Assembly (NCBI GenBank): GCA_937905915.1
Contig: CALCVR010000204.1
Span: 1 to 14,186, forward strand
Source of the DNA: an uncultured Eubacteriaceae bacterium
GTDB taxonomy: Bacteria > Bacillota > Clostridia > Oscillospirales > Acutalibacteraceae
Reading direction: 5' to 3'
Length of the DNA stretch: 14,186 nt
Below, in pieces: positions 6,905 through 13,612 of the stretch. Below the pieces are notes generated by a model. That model did not search any database and was not told the DNA's origin. It saw nothing but the letters and a program-made list of their open reading frames with translations. Position numbers and translations under genes: made by a program. The stretch's first letter is position 1. The number at the start of each line of letters is the position of its first letter.

Positions 6905-7187
6905 ATTACGTATTAAAAAAGATGTTTCAGAAAATCGTATGTCATTGGAATTAGGTAATGGCCGTAGTTATATTAACAGTATTGTCTCGGGTAGAGCTTT
7001 ACCAGGAATGGAACAATTCTTACAAATTTGCACCTATTTGGATGTGACGCCGGAAGAATTTTTTAATCCGGATATGCACGATCCATCGTTGTTAAAAGAG
7101 ACCTCCGGCATGATGGAAAAGCTGGACAGGGAAGAACTCCTTGGAGTTCGGGAAATCATCCGGCTGCTCTTAAAGAAGAAAGATTAA
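6885..7187 (+). CDS. XRE family helix-turn-helix regulator, probably frameshifted near its start
   Basis: A helix-turn-helix protein of the small Cro/CI (XRE) type common in Clostridia. The DNA-binding domain spans FAELRIKKDVSENRMSLELG, then RSYINSIVSGRALPGMEQFL and the typical closing helix with YLDVTPEEFF. A short charged helical tail (LDREELLGVREIIRLLLKKK) follows, perhaps for dimerisation. In this frame the only available start is TTG at 6885, which has no ribosome binding site and cuts into the first helix. The natural start is the ATG at 6845, separated by a one-base frameshift at 6896-6899. Either the gene is broken, or there is a sequence error, or the ribosome shifts frame. It is divergent from the SLOG gene and could regulate it. 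A strong terminator follows the stop codon. Confidence 0.8.
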   Translation: MFRSFAELRIKKDVSENRMSLELGNGRSYINSIVSGRALPGMEQFLQICTYLDVTPEEFFNPDMHDPSLLKETSGMMEKLDREELLGVREIIRLLLKKKD

Positions 7188-7202
7188 AATAATAGTAAAT
7201 TC

Positions 7203-7245
7203 CCCCCATCCCAAGTAAATTGTTCTGGGATGGGGGTTCTTTATG
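7203..7245 (+). terminator. Intrinsic terminator after the XRE regulator
   Basis: A perfect 11-base stem, CCCCCATCCCA (7203-7213) with TGGGATGGGGG (7226-7236), and a 12-base loop, followed by TTCTTTAT. It starts 16 bases after the regulator's stop codon and separates it from the helicase gene. Confidence 0.88.
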
Positions 7246-7258
7246 CCGGTTTACCCAT

Positions 7259-7287
7259 TTGCTTTCTTTGGCGATTTCAGGTAGAAT
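7259..7287 (+). promoter_or_regulatory. Sigma-A promoter for the helicase gene
   Basis: TTGCTT (7259-7264), a 17-base spacer, and TAGAAT (7282-7287), lying between the upstream terminator and the helicase start at 7318. Transcription would begin near 7294. Confidence 0.55.
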
Positions 7288-7317
7288 AGAAGGTATTAAG
7301 GAATTAGGAGAATTGGA

Positions 7318-9693
7318 ATGGACTACAAGTTGGAATGGATTAAACTGAGAAAAACCGTTTTAGAACAGGACTTTAAAAGGATGAACAAAATGCAGCGCCA
7401 GGCGGTGTTTTCCACCGAGGGGCCGCTGCTTATTTTAGCGGGAGCAGGAAGCGGCAAGACCACCGTACTGGTCAACCGCATCTCCAATTTAATTAAGTAT
7501 GGTTCAGCTTATCATTCGGATCAAGCGCCGGCCGGCATTACCGAGCGGCAGATGCAAAATCTCCGCCTAGCGTCTTTGGGGGAACTGGCCCCTGAGAAGA
7601 TGGCGGAACTTGTGCCGCTTTTGGCTGTAGATCCGCCCAAGCCTTGGCAGATCCTGGCCATCACCTTTACCAATAAGGCGGCCAAGGAACTCACAGACCG
7701 TCTGGACGCCATGCTGGGGTCGGATGTGGGCAAGGACGTGTGGGCATCCACCTTTCACGCCACTTGCGCCCGTATGCTTCGCCGGGACGCCGACAAGGTA
7801 GGGTATACCTCTCACTTTACCATCCGGGATACCGATGATACCCGCCGCCTTATGAAGGAGTGCTATAAGGCTCTTAACATCGACGATAAGGTCCTGCCGG
7901 TCCGGAGCACCCTGTCGGAGATCAGCCGTGCCAAAGATCAGATGATGGGTCCTGGGATGTACCTGGCCATGGCTGGAGACGACAACCGGAAAAAGAAAAT
8001 CGCCCAAGCTTATTCCCTCTATCAAAAGCGTCTTCAAGAGGCCGACGCCATGGACTTTGACGATCTGCTGATGCAGACGGTCATCATGCTGGAACAAAAC
8101 CAGGATGTGTTGGAATATTACCAGAACCGTTTTCATTATATTATGGTGGATGAGTACCAGGACACCAATATGGCCCAGTATCGCTTTATTCGCCTGCTGG
8201 CGGAGGGACGGCGCAATCTTTGCGTAGTGGGCGACGACGATCAAAGTATTTATAAGTTCCGCGGCGCAACCATTGAGAATATTCTGAGCTTTGAAAAGCA
8301 GTATCCCGACGCCCAGGTTATCCGTCTGGAGGAGAACTACCGGTCCACCCAGTGCATTCTGGATGCGGCCAACGCCGTCATCCAGAACAACAGCGAACGC
8401 AAGGGGAAAAAGCTGTGGACCCGCAACGGCCAAGGGGACAAACTCGATCTTTACGACGCCGACAACGAGATGGAAGAGGCCAAGTTTATCGCCGATAAGA
8501 TTCTCGACAGCGTCAGCGCCGGCCGTAAATACGCCGATCACGCCGTACTTTACCGGCTCAACGCCCAGGCCAGCGCCTTGGAGAGGGCGATGGTCAAGTC
8601 TGGCGTGCCCTACCGCATCCTGGCGGGCCTGCGCTTTTACGAGCACAAAGAGATCAAAGACGTCATCGCCTATTTGAGCATCATCAATAACCCCAATGAC
8701 GATTTGCGTCTGCGCCGTATCATCAACGAGCCGAAACGTCAGATCGGCGACGCTACCATGGGAACGGCTTCCCAGATCGCGGAGGGGCTGGGCCTCTCCC
8801 TGTATGAGGTGGTAAAGACCGCCGATCAATACGAGCCGTTGATGCGTTCGGCTCCCCGCCTTATGGCGTTTGCCGCCATGATGGAGCAGCTTTCGGAGGC
8901 GGCAGAGACTTTGAGCCTCCACGAGCTGTACGAGCGGGTACTGGATCAAACCGGGTATATGCGCATGCTGGAAGGGCAAGGACAAGAGGCCCTTTCCCGC
9001 ATTGAAAACCTCAATGAATTCTCCTCTACTATCCTGAGCTATGAAAACGAAAACGAGGATCCGTCTTTGGCAGGGTTCCTGGAAGAAATCTCCCTGATGA
9101 CCGATGTGGACAATTATGACCAGTCGGCTGACGCAGTGGTACTCATGACCCTCCACTCGGCCAAGGGCTTGGAATTCCCGGTGGTATTCATCCCCGGCAT
9201 GGAGGAAGGCGTCTTCCCGGGCAGCCAGTCGGTCTATTCCCCCGACTTGGTGGAGGAAGAACGGCGGCTGTGTTACGTGGGTATCACCCGGGCCAGGGAA
9301 AAGTTGATCCTCAGCCGCTGCCGCAGCCGGATGCTGTATGGGTCCACCACCCGCAGCAAAGGATCCCGGTTTGTGGAGGAGATCCCGGAACAATATCTAG
9401 ATGTGCTGCGCCCGCGCAAGCCGGTGCAGGAATGGACCAAAAAGCCAAATGAAAAATTGCTGCACCGGCAGGTCACTACGGCGGCCGCCCACAAGGTGGG
9501 TACCGGCAGCGGTACGGCCGGCAAACCTTCGGCATCCTTCCAGCCAGGGGATCAGGTATCCCACAAGACCTTTGGCACCGGTATGGTGGTGGGGGCAACC
9601 CCCATGGGCAACGATACCCTGCTTGAAATCGCCTTTGATAAAGTGGGGACTAAGAAGCTCATGGCAAACTTTGCCCGGCTTAAGAAGGCGTAA
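7318..9693 (+). CDS. pcrA: ATP-dependent DNA helicase, UvrD/PcrA type
   Basis: A 791-residue superfamily 1A 3'-to-5' DNA helicase for repair and replication-fork or plasmid maintenance. All motifs are present: Q motif NKMQRQAV (23-30), Walker A GAGSGKTT (42-49), Ia ITFTNKAAKEL (115-125), II VDEYQDT (about 277-283), III GDDDQSIYKFRGA (from 305), IV EENYRST (338-344), V with LHSAKGLEF (from 612), and VI with YVGITRARE (about 653-661). The C-terminus ends in the PcrA-type Tudor-like domain (FQPGDQVSHKTFGTGMVVGA onward, about 738-790), which in relatives contacts RNA polymerase. The start ATG follows AGGAG by 7 bases. About 45 residues are inserted between motifs I and Ia (about 62-107) compared with Bacillus PcrA. 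UvrD is the alternative name; the C-terminal domain favours PcrA. Confidence 0.95.
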   Translation: MDYKLEWIKLRKTVLEQDFKRMNKMQRQAVFSTEGPLLILAGAGSGKTTVLVNRISNLIKYGSAYHSDQAPAGITERQMQNLRLASLGELAPEKMAELVPLLAVDPPKPWQILAITFTNKAAKELTDRLDAMLGSDVGKDVWASTFHATCARMLRRDADKVGYTSHFTIRDTDDTRRLMKECYKALNIDDKVLPVRSTLSEISRAKDQMMGPGMYLAMAGDDNRKKKIAQAYSLYQKRLQEADAMDFDDLLMQTVIMLEQNQDVLEYYQNRFHYIMVDEYQDTNMAQYRFIRLLAEGRRNLCVVGDDDQSIYKFRGATIENILSFEKQYPDAQVIRLEENYRSTQCILDAANAVIQNNSERKGKKLWTRNGQGDKLDLYDADNEMEEAKFIADKILDSVSAGRKYADHAVLYRLNAQASALERAMVKSGVPYRILAGLRFYEHKEIKDVIAYLSIINNPNDDLRLRRIINEPKRQIGDATMGTASQIAEGLGLSLYEVVKTADQYEPLMRSAPRLMAFAAMMEQLSEAAETLSLHELYERVLDQTGYMRMLEGQGQEALSRIENLNEFSSTILSYENENEDPSLAGFLEEISLMTDVDNYDQSADAVVLMTLHSAKGLEFPVVFIPGMEEGVFPGSQSVYSPDLVEEERRLCYVGITRAREKLILSRCRSRMLYGSTTRSKGSRFVEEIPEQYLDVLRPRKPVQEWTKKPNEKLLHRQVTTAAAHKVGTGSGTAGKPSASFQPGDQVSHKTFGTGMVVGATPMGNDTLLEIAFDKVGTKKLMANFARLKKA

Positions 9694-9731
9694 AAGGACG
9701 AGGGGGAGCCAGTCCGGATGCAGAGGATTTC

Positions 9732-9768
9732 CCCCGAATTCGGCGTAAAAATGTAGCCGAATTCGGGG
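9732..9768. repeat. Twin-palindrome inverted repeat between helicase and cysteine-rich gene
   Basis: CCCCGAATTCGGC (9732-9744) and its exact complement GCCGAATTCGGGG (9756-9768) flank an 11-base A/T-rich loop. Each arm also contains the 10-base palindrome CCGAATTCGG, so the site is both a strong hairpin and a pair of identical palindromes with centres 23 bases apart. No T run follows on either strand, so it is not a classical intrinsic terminator. It could end helicase transcripts, protect a 3' end, or be an operator. Confidence 0.85.
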
Positions 9769-9860
9769 AGTGTCATAGAATGTTAGTGAAGTTTGAGATT
9801 GCCGCCAAGGACGGCGCAACCGTCAGACACTTCAAAAATCACTACAGGAGGCTTTTTTCT

Positions 9861-10688
9861 ATGACTGAACATAACATGCAACCGGCAGAGGTTGTAAACG
9901 GCTGCTTTAAAGAGGCCGTATGCATCGACGCAGGCCGAATCTATGATTCCTGCGGCGATAAAGATTGTCTGGAAGACCTTCGGGTGTACTTTACCGAGTG
10001 CAACCAACGGGTCATTGACCAGGCCATCAACGTCCGCAGCCGCAGTGCCGAAGTGATCTCGGTATTTTTGGATGTGGAAGCGGTGCCGTTTAACCGGGGC
10101 TTCTATTCGGTGGATATGACCTTCTTCTTCGAGGTCACGGTGGACGTCTATTCAGCGCCTAATTCCTGCCCCTGCACCATTTCGGGTCTTGCCATGTTTG
10201 ACAAAAAGGTCATTCTTTACGGCAGCGAAGGTTCGGTTAAGATCTTCTCGTCCAGCTACTGCGACGACGAAAATGATTATCAGAACCGTCCCACCCGTAA
10301 CCTGCCCAAGGCTGTCTGCCAGGTGGCCGATCCCATTGTGCTGTCGGCCCGTCTGTGCGAGCCCTGTGATTGCCGTCCTGATCCCTGCTGCTGCATCCCG
10401 CAGGGCATTTGCAGCCGTTTCGGCGGAGACTTGGGCGGCTGTATTCCCGGCAAAATCTTGTATGTCACCTTGGGTATTTTCACTATCGTCCAGCTGGAAC
10501 GCAATGTCCAAATGCTTATACCGGTGTACGATTTCTGCGTACCCAGCAAGGAATGCGTCTCGTCCAGCGACAATCCCTGTGAGCTGTTCCGCCGGATTCA
10601 ATTCCCCACCGAGCAGTTCTTCCCGCCTAGGGCAGAGGATCTTAACTGCGACGATCAACCGCCCCGTCCTCACGGCGGATGCTGCTGA
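9861..10688 (+). CDS. Uncharacterised cysteine-rich protein
   Basis: A 275-residue protein with about 23 cysteines (8%), no signal peptide and no membrane segment. I do not recognise a named family. The N-terminal part has spaced single cysteines (CFKEAVCIDAGRIYDSCGDK) and leads into a beta-rich region (residues about 60-125, alternating hydrophobics such as VDMTFFFEVTVDVYS). A cysteine cluster, CEPCDCRPDPCCC (about 187-199), lies in the middle, a second beta-rich stretch follows, and the tail ends HGGCC. The start is the ATG at 9861, 9 bases after AGGAGG; an in-frame ATG at 9780 has only a GGGGAG at 9 bases and adds a non-conserved-looking stretch. A strong terminator follows. The composition suggests disulfide cross-linking (as in spore coats) or metal binding; both are guesses. 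Confidence 0.8.
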   Translation: MTEHNMQPAEVVNGCFKEAVCIDAGRIYDSCGDKDCLEDLRVYFTECNQRVIDQAINVRSRSAEVISVFLDVEAVPFNRGFYSVDMTFFFEVTVDVYSAPNSCPCTISGLAMFDKKVILYGSEGSVKIFSSSYCDDENDYQNRPTRNLPKAVCQVADPIVLSARLCEPCDCRPDPCCCIPQGICSRFGGDLGGCIPGKILYVTLGIFTIVQLERNVQMLIPVYDFCVPSKECVSSSDNPCELFRRIQFPTEQFFPPRAEDLNCDDQPPRPHGGCC

Positions 10689-10713
10689 TCGCGCCGCGTC
10701 AAAAAAGCATTTC

Positions 10714-10743
10714 AAGGCCTTCCCTTCGGGGAGGGCCTTTTTT
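10714..10743 (+). terminator. Intrinsic terminator after the cysteine-rich gene
   Basis: An 11-base stem (10714-10724 with 10729-10739, one G-T pair) capped by a TTCG tetraloop and running into six Ts (10738-10743). It lies 25 bases after the stop codon. Confidence 0.92.
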
Positions 10744-10757
10744 CATGGAGACACGGT

Positions 10758-10787
10758 TTGACAGTATCTGCCCTGTTCCGGTATACT
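10758..10787 (+). promoter_or_regulatory. Sigma-A promoter for the radical SAM gene
   Basis: A perfect -35 TTGACA (10758-10763), an 18-base spacer, and TATACT (10782-10787). Transcription would start near 10794, about 39 bases before the chosen start codon. It begins 14 bases beyond the preceding terminator. Confidence 0.8.
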
Positions 10788-10832
10788 AATTCTCATACCC
10801 ACTGTTTGAAGAGGGGCAAGGAGGCAATGAAT

Positions 10833-12521
10833 ATGAAGACCGTTTTGGTGGCGGTAGGAGCTCACTATGTTCACATCAATCTGGCGGTTTATGCGTTAAA
10901 GGCGTGCTGTGACGATAATGTGGAGGCATTGGAATTTAATATTAACCAGCAGCCTCATTGGGTGCTGCGGGAACTGGTTGCCCGCCGGCCGGATGTGGTA
11001 GTCTTTTCCTGCTATATTTGGAACATCGACTTTATTGGCCGGATAGCCGCCGACTTAAAGGGAATATTGCCTCAGGTTCGCATTGTGCTGGGCGGACCGG
11101 AAGTGTCCTACGACGCCAAGGATACCATAGAAAAACGGCCTTTTGTGGATCTGATCCTGTGCGGGGAGGGAGAACACAGCCTTCCCATGGCGCTGGAGCG
11201 TATGGGAAAAGGGGAGGGCCTGAAGGGGATCCCCGGGGCGGTTTGGCGTGAAAATGGACAAGCGGTGGGGGACAACCAGTGCGCTGTGGTAGAGGACTGG
11301 GCATCCATGCCGCCGGTGGATTTAAGCAATGTTCCGGGGCTTAAAAAACGCATCGCCTATTATGAATCCTCCCGGGGGTGCCCTTTTTCCTGTGGATACT
11401 GCCTGTCGGGAAGCGGAAGGGGAGTCCGATTTTTGCCATTGGATCGGGTTAAAAAGGATCTGACTAAACTGGTAAACCTAGGGGTACCCCTTGTCAAATT
11501 TGTAGATCGCACCTTTAACGCCGATCCTAAACGGGCCGCACAGCTGGTACAATGGATTTTAGACAACACCGGCTCCACCCGTTTTCATTTTGAAGTGGCG
11601 GCTGATTTGCTGGACGACGAAATGATGCACCTGTTGCGTACTGCTCCAGTGGGAAAACTCCAAGTGGAGGCAGGGGTGCAGTCCTGCCATCAGCCTACGT
11701 TGCAGACGGTATCCCGCGCCACAGACTTGGAAGAACTGGGCAAACGTGTCACCAGCTTGGTCAAGGCCGGACGGGTGCACGTTCACCTGGATTTAATTGC
11801 AGGGCTTCCCTTGGAGGACTATAAGACGTTTGGCCAATCCTTTGACCGGGTGTTTTCGCTACGTCCCCATGCCCTTCAGTTGGGATTTTTAAAGCTGCTC
11901 AAAGGATCCCGCCTGCGCCGTGACGCCGAGAACCTGGGGCTTGTGGGGCGAGACTACGCCCCCTGGGAGATTTTACACACCCGGGAGTTGAGCGGCTGGG
12001 ATCTGCTCCACTTGAAGGGGATCGAGGAAATGTGCGAGCGGTATTATAATTCCGGCCACGCTTTAAACGCAATAGAATATCTGCTTAAAATGGTGGATCA
12101 AAGCGCCTTCGATCTTTTTGAAAAGCTGGAGGATTTCTGTTCCAAGCGGGGGACGCTTACCCGCCCCTTATCCCTACTAAATCAGATGGAAGAACTACTC
12201 TGCTTTGGAAAGAAATATCTTGATGGAGAACATTACCGCATCCTGCGGGCAAAGGTAGCCGTGGACTGCATGGCAAACGGAGGAAAAGGGAACATCCCGG
12301 GGGCACTGGAACCCCATCAAGGACTTACAGCGTTGGGCCCCACTTTACGGAGACTAGTGGAAGAGGGAACCATCACCAAAGAACAACATCGGCTTGGACA
12401 ATTTGCATGGCTGCCGGCCGATCCGGAGAAGGAGGAGGATAAGCCTGTCGTGGCCATGGCATGGGAAAAAGATAAAGACGCCTTAAGCGGACGAAGAACG
12501 GTACGGGTACTGCTGTCGTAA
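10833..12521 (+). CDS. B12-binding domain-containing radical SAM protein (DUF4080 type)
   Basis: A 562-residue enzyme. The N-terminal third (about 1-150) is a cobalamin-binding-type Rossmann domain (KTVLVAVGAHYVHINLAVYA; PDVVVFSCYIWN; VRIVLGGPEVSYDA; LILCGEGEHSLP). The radical SAM core follows, with the iron-sulfur motif C183-PFS-C187-GY-C190, then substrate-barrel strands including VEAGVQS and HLDLIAGLPLED. The C-terminal portion, with REILHTRELSGWDLLHLKGI-like sequence and YYNSGHALNAIEYLL, matches DUF4080. No DxHxxG cobalamin motif is obvious, so B12 may be bound base-on-free or not at all. The reaction and substrate are unknown. The start ATG at 10833 sits 8 bases after AAGGAGG; the ATG at 10827 is only 2 bases away from it. 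The gene is monocistronic, with its own sigma-A promoter. No clear terminator follows. Confidence 0.9.
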   Translation: MKTVLVAVGAHYVHINLAVYALKACCDDNVEALEFNINQQPHWVLRELVARRPDVVVFSCYIWNIDFIGRIAADLKGILPQVRIVLGGPEVSYDAKDTIEKRPFVDLILCGEGEHSLPMALERMGKGEGLKGIPGAVWRENGQAVGDNQCAVVEDWASMPPVDLSNVPGLKKRIAYYESSRGCPFSCGYCLSGSGRGVRFLPLDRVKKDLTKLVNLGVPLVKFVDRTFNADPKRAAQLVQWILDNTGSTRFHFEVAADLLDDEMMHLLRTAPVGKLQVEAGVQSCHQPTLQTVSRATDLEELGKRVTSLVKAGRVHVHLDLIAGLPLEDYKTFGQSFDRVFSLRPHALQLGFLKLLKGSRLRRDAENLGLVGRDYAPWEILHTRELSGWDLLHLKGIEEMCERYYNSGHALNAIEYLLKMVDQSAFDLFEKLEDFCSKRGTLTRPLSLLNQMEELLCFGKKYLDGEHYRILRAKVAVDCMANGGKGNIPGALEPHQGLTALGPTLRRLVEEGTITKEQHRLGQFAWLPADPEKEEDKPVVAMAWEKDKDALSGRRTVRVLLS

Positions 12522-12565
12522 AGAAGGGGAAAGGATAGAATCTCTTGGAAAAAGAGGGAAATATC

Positions 12566-12594
12566 TTTACTTTTACGCGATGATATATTACAAT
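12566..12594 (+). promoter_or_regulatory. Sigma-A promoter for the amino acid ABC transporter operon
   Basis: TTTACT (12566-12571), a 17-base spacer, and TACAAT (12589-12594). Transcription would begin near 12601, giving a leader of about 84 bases. The leader holds a hairpin (GGCCTTT at 12645-12651 with AAAGGCC at 12662-12668) that ends just ahead of the ribosome binding site GGAGGAG at 12673. I see no known riboswitch in it. Confidence 0.6.
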
Positions 12595-12684
12595 GGTACT
12601 AAAATGAGTAGCGCTGTTTTAAGCGGCGGATTCTAAAAGAAAAGGGCCTTTTCAGAAAGAGAAAGGCCGGATGGAGGAGTAAAG

Positions 12685-13500
12685 ATGAAAGCGAAAAAGT
12701 TGATTTCGGCCCTGTTGGCCATTACTGTTTTGGCATCGGCAGCTGCACTGTCGGGTTGCGGCGGCGACAATCAATCTTCCCAAGCAGCAGCCGGTGGGGA
12801 GAAGAAGGACACCATTATTGTAGGTTTGGATGATCAGTTCCCGCCTATGGGTTATCGAGATGACGACGGCAACCTGGTGGGTTTTGACATCGACATTGCC
12901 ACCGAAACCTTTGAAAGAATGGGCATGGAAGTCAAACTCCAACCTATCGACTGGAAGGTCAAGGAGCAGGAATTGAACGCGGAAACAGTGGACTGCCTGT
13001 GGAACGGCTACACCATCACCGATGCCCGCAAGGAAGTGGTGATATTCTCAGACGCCTACATGAAGAACCGCCAGATCATCGTGGTGATGGCCGATTCAGA
13101 CATCAACTCTATGGACGATCTGAAGGGAAAGAAATTGGCGCTTCAGTCGGAATCCAGCGCATCTGAGGCATTGGACAGTGTTCCAGACTTCAAAAACAGC
13201 CTGGAAGAGGTTTTGCTGTTTGACGACAACAACAAAGCCCTCATGGATTTGGAATCGGGCGGTGCTAGCGGCGTCCTTATCGATGAAGTAGTAGCCCGTT
13301 ACTACACCAAGAAAGATCCTTCCAAGTATCGTATTTTAGACGAATCCTTGGCTGATGAGGAATACGGAGTAGGCTTCCGGAAATCCGATGAGGAACTGCG
13401 CGACAAGGTCAATGAGACTTTCAAAGAGATGAAAGAAGACGGCACATTGGCTGAAATCTCTGAAAAATGGTTTGGTGAAGATATTACCACCATCCAGTAA
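12685..13500 (+). CDS. Amino acid ABC transporter substrate-binding lipoprotein
   Basis: A 271-residue periplasmic-binding-protein-type lipoprotein, anchored outside the cell membrane, that captures a polar amino acid for import. The signal peptide (KAKK, hydrophobic core) ends in the lipobox LSGC with Cys25, followed by a Gly/Asp/Ser/Gln/Ala linker. The family 3 solute-binding fold is clear: IIVGLDDQFPPMGYRDDDGN and GFDIDIATETFERMGMEV, then the ligand-site block WNGYTITDARKEVVIFSDAY. LKGKKLALQSESSASEAL forms the second-lobe start, and the C-terminus includes the family's FKEMKEDGTLAEISEKWFGE. The start follows GGAGGAG at 5 bases. It is first in an operon with the permease that starts 112 bases downstream. 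The substrate (for example cystine, arginine or glutamine) cannot be told from sequence alone. Confidence 0.93.
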   Translation: MKAKKLISALLAITVLASAAALSGCGGDNQSSQAAAGGEKKDTIIVGLDDQFPPMGYRDDDGNLVGFDIDIATETFERMGMEVKLQPIDWKVKEQELNAETVDCLWNGYTITDARKEVVIFSDAYMKNRQIIVVMADSDINSMDDLKGKKLALQSESSASEALDSVPDFKNSLEEVLLFDDNNKALMDLESGGASGVLIDEVVARYYTKKDPSKYRILDESLADEEYGVGFRKSDEELRDKVNETFKEMKEDGTLAEISEKWFGEDITTIQ

Positions 13501-13535
13501 GAACACCATCTGCATTCTGTTACAGAATTGAGTTT

Positions 13536-13573
13536 GGAGATTGGGGAAGTAATTTTAGACTTCTCCAGTCTCC
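13536..13573 (+). repeat. Intercistronic hairpin between binding protein and permease
   Basis: A 15-pair stem, GGAGATTGGGGAAGT (13536-13550) with ACTTCTCCAGTCTCC (13559-13573), has two G-T pairs and an 8-base A/T-rich loop. It is not followed by a T run. The position suggests an mRNA-stabilising or partial-termination element that raises binding protein over permease, a pattern known in other binding-protein operons. Confidence 0.7.
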
Positions 13574-13612
13574 ATTGTCCGAGACGAAATTGTTTAAAAG
13601 GTGAGGAAATCA

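Noticed and set aside
7567..9393. 608-codon open frame on the minus strand, opposite the helicase gene
   Set aside because: The helicase on the plus strand has every family motif. The antisense translation has no recognisable domain and no ribosome binding site, and is a by-product of the GC-rich codon pattern.
9774..9781. CATAGAAT as a sigma-E type -10 element for the cysteine-rich gene
   Set aside because: The -10 is near consensus but no matching -35 lies 14-15 bases upstream; the space is taken by the hairpin arm.
10152..10761. Two overlapping frames of about 190 codons (one per strand) over the cysteine-rich gene
   Set aside because: Neither has a start signal, both run past the terminator region, and the frame at 9861-10688 has a strong ribosome binding site and a terminator right after its stop.
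12543..12558. Small hairpin CTCTT/AAGAG after the radical SAM gene as a terminator
   Set aside because: Only five A/T-rich pairs and no T run; too weak to call.
12601..12684. Riboswitch or T-box in the leader of the amino acid transporter
   Set aside because: The leader is only about 84 bases and lacks a T-box sequence, an antiterminator bulge, or a terminator with a T run.
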